A stretch of DNA of 15,703 nucleotides, from positions 1 to 15,703 of the forward strand of contig CANFJD010000031.1 in the NCBI GenBank assembly GCA_947447315.1, written 5' to 3'. Positions 13,895 to 15,703 of this stretch are shown here, piece after piece. A model generated the notes under the pieces. That model saw only the letters and a list, made by a program, of their open reading frames with translations, was not told the DNA's origin and made no database searches. How positions within the stretch are numbered: the first letter of the stretch is position 1; every line of letters starts with the position of its first letter. The DNA comes from Fimbriimonadaceae bacterium. GTDB taxonomy: Bacteria; Armatimonadota; Fimbriimonadia; Fimbriimonadales; Fimbriimonadaceae. The position numbers and the translations under genes are program-made.

Positions 13895-13908
13895 CGTCAT
13901 ACTTGACG
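13895..13908. repeat. small inverted repeat before the TPR gene
   Basis: CGTCA (13895-13899) and TGACG (13904-13908) are symmetric over a 4-nt centre, 20 nt before the TPR gene start. It may be an operator half-site pair, but a 5-bp arm is easily due to chance. Confidence 0.2.
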
Positions 13909-13928
13909 TCTAAAGGACTACGCTCACT

Positions 13929-15629
13929 ATGACTGCCATAACCGCTGCCTACCTCTCAATTCTGTTCACCCCACCGAAGGTGGAAATCTCGGTCGATGCC
14001 AAGAATGGTGAGATCGTTACGGGAGAGAGGGCCTTTCGGACAACGGTGGCTGCGGATGGTCAAGATGTCACCCAGGTTGAATTTTACGTAGGAGATGAAC
14101 TCCGGGATAGCGATACCGCCACGCCGTATATCTTTCGTATCGATTCTCTGGCTGAAACCGATGGACCACTAAAGCTTCGATTCAAGGCTTACACATCCGA
14201 CGGAAAGTCTGGTGAAAAGGTCCTTTCCGTTGTCATCGACAACGGGTTGAGTAAAGGGGCACAGTTCCATATCGATCAAGGAGAAACGTATCTCCGGGAC
14301 GGGAAACCAAAGGAAGCCCTCACCAGTGGTCGAATCGCCCTCAAGATCGACGAGAAATCGATCCCGGCCCGAATCATTTTAAGTCGCGCAAATCTCGCGC
14401 TCGGCGTATTCGACCAAGCGCAGCGGTTTGCCGAGGATGCGCTGGCGAAGGATCCAACCAACGTTACGGCGCTGGATCTGCTTGCGGGAATCAATCTTCG
14501 CCGCAGCTTTGCCACAATCAACAGAGAAGGCGGCGACCGAGCGTCAACCATCTTGTCAATCAAGAGTGCACTTCGGCAGGCGGTTGAAGCCCGGCGAAAG
14601 TCGCTTGACGCGACACTGGATAAGCAGCCTGCCTCGACACCGGAGACAGCGAAGCAATATGCCGACGTGTGCATTCGCGCTAGTCGGTACTCGCTTGCCA
14701 TTCAAGCGCTCAATCCAGCCTTCAACGCGAATACAAAGGATTCCTCGATTGCTAACCGCCTGGCATACGCTCAGATTCGCAGCGGCCGCGACGCGGACGC
14801 CTTGCGCACCATGGCCGCCCATAAGCGCTACGGAACACCGGACGCCTACGGGTACGCGTTGATTGCGGTGCTTGAGGATGCCATCGGCACTAAGGCCGCG
14901 AGCGATGAAGCGATTAAGCAAGGCTTACTATCGGATCCGGATGATCTCGGTTTGAAAACGGCGCAGGCGTTCATTGCCCTTCGAAACAGTCGGACGAGCG
15001 CTTTGGTAGGAATTGTGAACGACCTGAACAGCGTCGCGGGGTCACGAACTGAGGTGGCTTATTATCTGTTCAGCGCTAATTCTGCGCTGCGCCGGTACGA
15101 GCCGGCTCGCAAAGCTTTCGCTGACGCGGTCCTTGCTGAACCGGCGAACTATGATGCCTACATTGAGCGAGCCAACGCGGCTCTTAATTTGGTGGCGTCA
15201 GCAAAGGACAACACCGAAAAGGGTTTTCTGTATGACACGGCGAGAGCCTATTACGAAACCGCTCTGGTTGCCCGCCCCGAGTCGGCCGAAGCATTGTCTG
15301 GCTTAGTGATCGTGGACCTCTATCAAGGAAAGACCGTAGAAGCAGTCGATCTTGGAGAATCGGCAACGCGTGCGGATCCTGGTTCAGCGGTTGCTCAGTT
15401 CGCCTTGGCCGGTGCGTACAGCAAGCGGGTATCCGAAGTTACGAGAGCAGCAAACGGTGCTTCCTCACCAGAAGCGGTGCGCCTCTCGGGGCTCGCGGAA
15501 GCGGCGATCAAGGCGGCCGGACGACTGGATGAGCGTAATCTCGGCGGGCATGGCATTCCTCGCGAAGCCGACATTCTGAAGTACCTATCGACGTTTGGAC
15601 GAGTTCCCGTTCTTACCGCGCCGCAGTAA
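13929..15629 (+). CDS. Ig-like domain and TPR-repeat protein, probably exported
   Basis: This 566-aa protein starts with a short hydrophobic stretch (about 3-14), possibly an uncleaved or weak signal sequence. Residues 16-103 look like a bacterial Ig-like domain (VEISVDAKNG, VTQVEFYVGDELRD, PLKLRFKAYTSDG). The rest is helical and Ala-rich with tetratricopeptide-like units, for example 108-141, 143-178, 377-408 (YYLFSANSALRRYEPARKAF), 434-450 and 452-487. TPR proteins of this kind act as scaffolds for protein partners, often in envelope processes; no enzyme motif is seen. AAAGGA (13912-13917) lies 11 nt before the ATG, rather far for a Shine-Dalgarno site. It follows the third PII gene by 79 nt on the same strand, so read-through is possible. 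A 12-bp hairpin lies 16 nt after its stop. Its cellular role is unknown. Confidence 0.85.
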   Translation: MTAITAAYLSILFTPPKVEISVDAKNGEIVTGERAFRTTVAADGQDVTQVEFYVGDELRDSDTATPYIFRIDSLAETDGPLKLRFKAYTSDGKSGEKVLSVVIDNGLSKGAQFHIDQGETYLRDGKPKEALTSGRIALKIDEKSIPARIILSRANLALGVFDQAQRFAEDALAKDPTNVTALDLLAGINLRRSFATINREGGDRASTILSIKSALRQAVEARRKSLDATLDKQPASTPETAKQYADVCIRASRYSLAIQALNPAFNANTKDSSIANRLAYAQIRSGRDADALRTMAAHKRYGTPDAYGYALIAVLEDAIGTKAASDEAIKQGLLSDPDDLGLKTAQAFIALRNSRTSALVGIVNDLNSVAGSRTEVAYYLFSANSALRRYEPARKAFADAVLAEPANYDAYIERANAALNLVASAKDNTEKGFLYDTARAYYETALVARPESAEALSGLVIVDLYQGKTVEAVDLGESATRADPGSAVAQFALAGAYSKRVSEVTRAANGASSPEAVRLSGLAEAAIKAAGRLDERNLGGHGIPREADILKYLSTFGRVPVLTAPQ

Positions 15630-15645
15630 TCGCACGGTGCATCGG

Positions 15646-15670
15646 TTACCCGGCGAACTTCGCCGGGTAA
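15646..15670 (+). terminator. 12-bp hairpin after the TPR gene
   Basis: TTACCCGGCGAA (15646-15657) and TTCGCCGGGTAA (15659-15670) are exact complements around one base; in RNA the innermost pairs would open to a small loop. It lies between the TPR gene stop and the tRNA gene. No T-tract follows. TAATAT or TATAGT just after it could be the -10 box of the tRNA promoter. Confidence 0.55.
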
Positions 15671-15687
15671 TATAGTGGTCCGTTGGT

Positions 15688-15703
15688 CGGGGCGTGGCGC
15701 AGC
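15688..15703 (+). tRNA. tRNA-Pro, 5' end only (cut by window edge)
   Basis: The last 16 nt, CGGGGCGTGGCGCAGC, match the start of a bacterial tRNA: 7-nt acceptor arm CGGGGCG, T8, G9, D-stem start GCGC, then A14. C at position 1 and the GGCGCAGC block are typical of tRNA-Pro. The anticodon lies outside the window, so the amino acid is inferred from these bases alone. Confidence 0.6.

Overview
The window looks like the chromosome of a free-living, diderm (outer-membrane) bacterium of moderately high G+C. A C-terminal-Phe beta-barrel porin shows the outer membrane. A Thermus-type 7Fe ferredoxin, a GbsR-like regulator, mixed ATG/GTG/TTG starts and several starts without a clear Shine-Dalgarno sequence fit a deep-branching soil or freshwater lineage. 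My impression from overall protein flavour is Armatimonadota (Fimbriimonadia-like). That is inference, because there is no rRNA here to test it. I see no phage, transposon, integrase or CRISPR array.

Layout. (1) 1-1648 is the 3' part of an AddA-type helicase-nuclease gene. (2) 1769-2665 encodes an unrecognised single-pass membrane protein. (3) 2666-3359 is a ~690-nt gene-poor stretch full of small inverted repeats, with two related 14-bp palindromes. It leads into (4) 3360-4832, a polyprenyl-phosphate sugar-1-phosphate transferase that probably starts an exopolysaccharide. This gene converges on (5) a Gfo/Idh/MocA oxidoreductase (4882-5976, minus) across a bidirectional terminator hairpin. 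(6) Upstream on the minus strand are a GbsR/MarR-like regulator (6078-6662) and a 7Fe ferredoxin (6684-6935).

(7) The core is a nitrogen block, 7024-13849. An amt1-glnK1 operon on the minus strand and an amt2-glnK2 operon on the plus strand diverge from a 721-nt AT-rich intergenic region. After them come an IscA/ErpA-type iron-sulfur carrier with an extra Cys-rich tail, an outer-membrane porin, and a third, strongly diverged PII protein. (8) 13929-15629 encodes an exported-looking Ig-like/TPR protein, and the window ends in the first 16 nt of a tRNA-Pro gene.

How they may work together. The two Amt channels bring ammonium through the inner membrane, and each has its own PII partner to gate it. 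The nearby porin could supply outer-membrane passage; its link to ammonium rests only on position. The third PII has lost the T-loop tyrosines and the B-loop lysine that mark ordinary PII proteins, and a 14-bp hairpin runs into its start codon. It is the strongest candidate for something new here. No whole undescribed system is evident, but the three-PII cluster with its hairpin leaders deserves a second look.
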